A stretch of DNA of 64,000 nucleotides from Streptomyces sp. F63 (GTDB lineage Bacteria > Actinomycetota > Actinomycetes > Streptomycetales > Streptomycetaceae), in NCBI RefSeq assembly GCF_018070345.1, contig NZ_JAGPXX010000002.1:406103-470102 (forward strand), read 5' to 3'. A program made the position numbers and the translations under genes. This document shows positions 62,886 to 64,000 of this stretch, piece after piece; within the stretch, counting starts at the first letter, position 1, and each line of letters starts with the position of its first letter. Below the pieces are notes generated by a model, which worked only from the letters and a program-made list of their open reading frames with translations, ran no database searches and was not told where the DNA came from.

Positions 62886-63022
62886 GTCAACGCCGTCCGG
62901 AGCCCCACCCACCACAACGCCTGGTGCACCCCCGTCAAACGGGAGCCCTCGGACAAGTCTCTTGCTGAGACCGTCGGCCGTTCCGCCTCCAAGTCTCCCC
63001 AAATCGAGTAGAATAGTGATGC

Positions 63023-63104
63023 GCGCGAGTGCCGGAACAGGTATACGGAACGGTTTTAGGTACCGTCGTCTTCGGACATGGGGGTTCGAATCCCCCCTCG
63101 CGCA
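63023..63104 (+). tRNA. tRNA-Leu (anticodon TAG)
   Basis: 82 nt. The acceptor stem GCGCGAG (63023-63029) pairs with CTCGCGC (63097-63103), and the discriminator is A. The anticodon stem ACGGT/ACCGT holds the loop TTTAGGT, giving anticodon TAG (reads CTA). There is a long variable arm and a T loop TTCGAAT. TAGAAT at 63009-63014 is a likely -10. It is not bldA, which has anticodon TAA. Confidence 0.96.
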
Positions 63105-63106
63105 CA

Positions 63107-63146
63107 CAGGGCGGGAGCGGCTCCTGATCGAGCCGCTCCCGCCCTG
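63107..63146 (+). terminator. Strong terminator after tRNA-Leu
   Basis: A perfect 17-bp stem: CAGGGCGGGAGCGGCTC (63107-63123) pairs with 63130-63146 around a 6-nt loop. It lies between the tRNA and the 3' end of rdgB and can serve both directions. Confidence 0.92.
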
Positions 63147-63169
63147 TCCGTTTCGTCGCATGAAGCGCC

Positions 63170-63781
63170 TCAGCCCAGGAGTTCGCGTACCAGAGGCGCC
63201 AAGGCGCGGAAGGCCTGGCCGCGGTGGCTGATGGCGTTCTTCTCCTCCGGGGTGAGTTCGGCGCAGGTGCGGGTCTCCCCGTCCGGCTGGAGGACGGGGT
63301 CGTAGCCGAAGCCACCGGTGCCGGCCGGGGTGTGGCGGAGGGTTCCGGTGAGGCGGCCCTCGACGACGCGTTCGGTGCCGTCGGGCAGGGCCAGCGCCGC
63401 CGCGCAGGCGAAGTGGGCGCCGCGGTGCTCGTCGGCGATGTCGGCGAGTTGGGCCAGCAGGAGGTCGAGGTTGGCCTTGTCGTCCCCGTGCCGGCCGGCC
63501 CAGCGGGCGGAGAAGATGCCCGGGGCGCCACCGAGGACGTCGACGCAGAGGCCGGAGTCGTCGGCGACCGCGGGGTGGCCGGTGGCGCGGGCGAGGGCGT
63601 GCGCCTTGAGGAGGGCGTTCTCGGCGAAGGTGACGCCGGTCTCCTTGACGTCCGGAATCTCCGGGTAGGCGTCGGCGCCGACGAGTTCGATGGCTGCGGG
63701 GCCAAGGCCCGCGTCGGCCAGGATGGCGCGCAGTTCGGTCACTTTGTGGGTGTTGCGGGTGGCGAGGATCAGGCGCTTCAT
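63170..63781 (-). CDS. rdgB: XTP/dITP pyrophosphatase RdgB (HAM1 family)
   Basis: A 203-residue housekeeping enzyme that hydrolyses dITP and XTP to monophosphates and keeps deaminated purines out of DNA. Family marks: MKRLILATRNTHKVTEL, PAVADDSGLCVDVLGGAPGIFSARWAG, GFGYDPVLQPDGE and NAISHRGQAFRAL. It normally follows rph; that gene would lie outside the window. The strong hairpin at 63107-63146 is its probable terminator. Confidence 0.96.
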   Translation of the reverse strand: MKRLILATRNTHKVTELRAILADAGLGPAAIELVGADAYPEIPDVKETGVTFAENALLKAHALARATGHPAVADDSGLCVDVLGGAPGIFSARWAGRHGDDKANLDLLLAQLADIADEHRGAHFACAAALALPDGTERVVEGRLTGTLRHTPAGTGGFGYDPVLQPDGETRTCAELTPEEKNAISHRGQAFRALAPLVRELLG

Positions 63782-64000
63782 GGACGGCGATTATTCCGCT
63801 CCGCGCCCCCGCCGGTCCGGGCGGGCACGGTGCCGGCCCGCCGTGGCGCCGCCGGGGGCGCTTCGCTGCGGTCCCGCCCCGGCGGACGGCCGAGCTCGGC
63901 GGACGGCCGGGTCCGGGCCGGGGTCGGGCGAGGCAGGGCCGGTTGCGGCGCCGCCCCGGGCCGGAGGGGGCGCGCCGCCGGACGGTCACCGGGCGGCGCC
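63782..64000. other. Upstream region of rdgB, window edge
   Basis: 219 bp of GC-rich sequence with several CGGACGG(C/G)CG(A/G) near-repeats around 63880-63910. No gene can be supported before the window ends. Confidence 0.4.

Noticed and set aside
63023..63104. Possible bldA (tRNA-Leu TAA)
   Set aside because: The anticodon loop TTTAGGT gives TAG, not TAA, so this tRNA reads CTA.

Overview
The window is chromosomal DNA of a high-GC actinomycete, almost certainly a Streptomyces. The evidence is GC near 70 percent with strong third-position bias, GTG and TTG starts, rare TTA leucine codons, two DasR-type operators, and families typical of the genus: DUF5753 XRE regulators with DUF397 partners, DUF6879, DUF6412, DUF1707, DUF3618, a LAxTG surface protein and many secreted glycosidases. 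I see no plasmid or prophage core genes, no rRNA and no CRISPR array.

Layout. 0-6.5 kb holds an IclR regulator, a chitin-active type LPMO behind two dre operators, a nucleoside-kinase-like P-loop protein, an HTH_42 (AlkZ-like) protein and a GH6 lipoprotein; two identical tRNA-Lys(CTT) genes bracket part of it. 6.5-18 kb holds a HAD phosphatase, a LAxTG protein with a collagen-like stalk, a YCII protein, a Gfo/Idh/MocA oxidoreductase with a UPF0303 partner, two GNATs, a secreted beta-propeller, and an ECF sigma factor coupled to a membrane protein whose outer domain is duplicated in a secreted neighbour. 18-24 kb holds a three-gene WXG-type cassette, a short YidC with DUF6412, and a tiny secreted Cys/Trp protein with a CRP-type site upstream.

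24-36 kb looks accessory and regulatory: a formyl-THF cyclo-ligase, a frameshifted XRE-TPR regulator, an RsbW-like ATPase, a 1046-residue PLD-helicase-DUF3427 protein followed by a 79-residue protein, a WhiJ-like module (ATPase, XRE, two DUF397) and a DUF6879 module. 36-42 kb is a hemicellulose locus: GH43, a GH10 xylanase and a relic of a GH74 gene, with a promoter and direct repeats far upstream. 42-51 kb holds a DinB protein, an AraC regulator, small unknowns, a pentapeptide-repeat protein, a large TIR-TM-WD40 protein and DUF445. 51-57 kb holds a PA14/FN3 protein, an SGNH hydrolase, DUF1707 and an ABC-transporter relic. 57-64 kb is conserved chromosome: a class A PBP, a GroES-like protein, DUF3618, Bcp, tandem HNH nucleases, tRNA-Leu(TAG) and RdgB.

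The genes suggest a soil saprophyte that degrades chitin, cellulose and xylan under DasR-type, Crp-type and bldA (TTA codon) control. The best candidates for new biology are the PLD-helicase-DUF3427 pair, the TIR-TM-WD40 protein, the WXG cassette and the small DUF6879/XRE/DUF397 modules. Intergenic regions carry many short tandem repeats of 7 to 22 bp. Function calls come from reading motifs; no database search was run.
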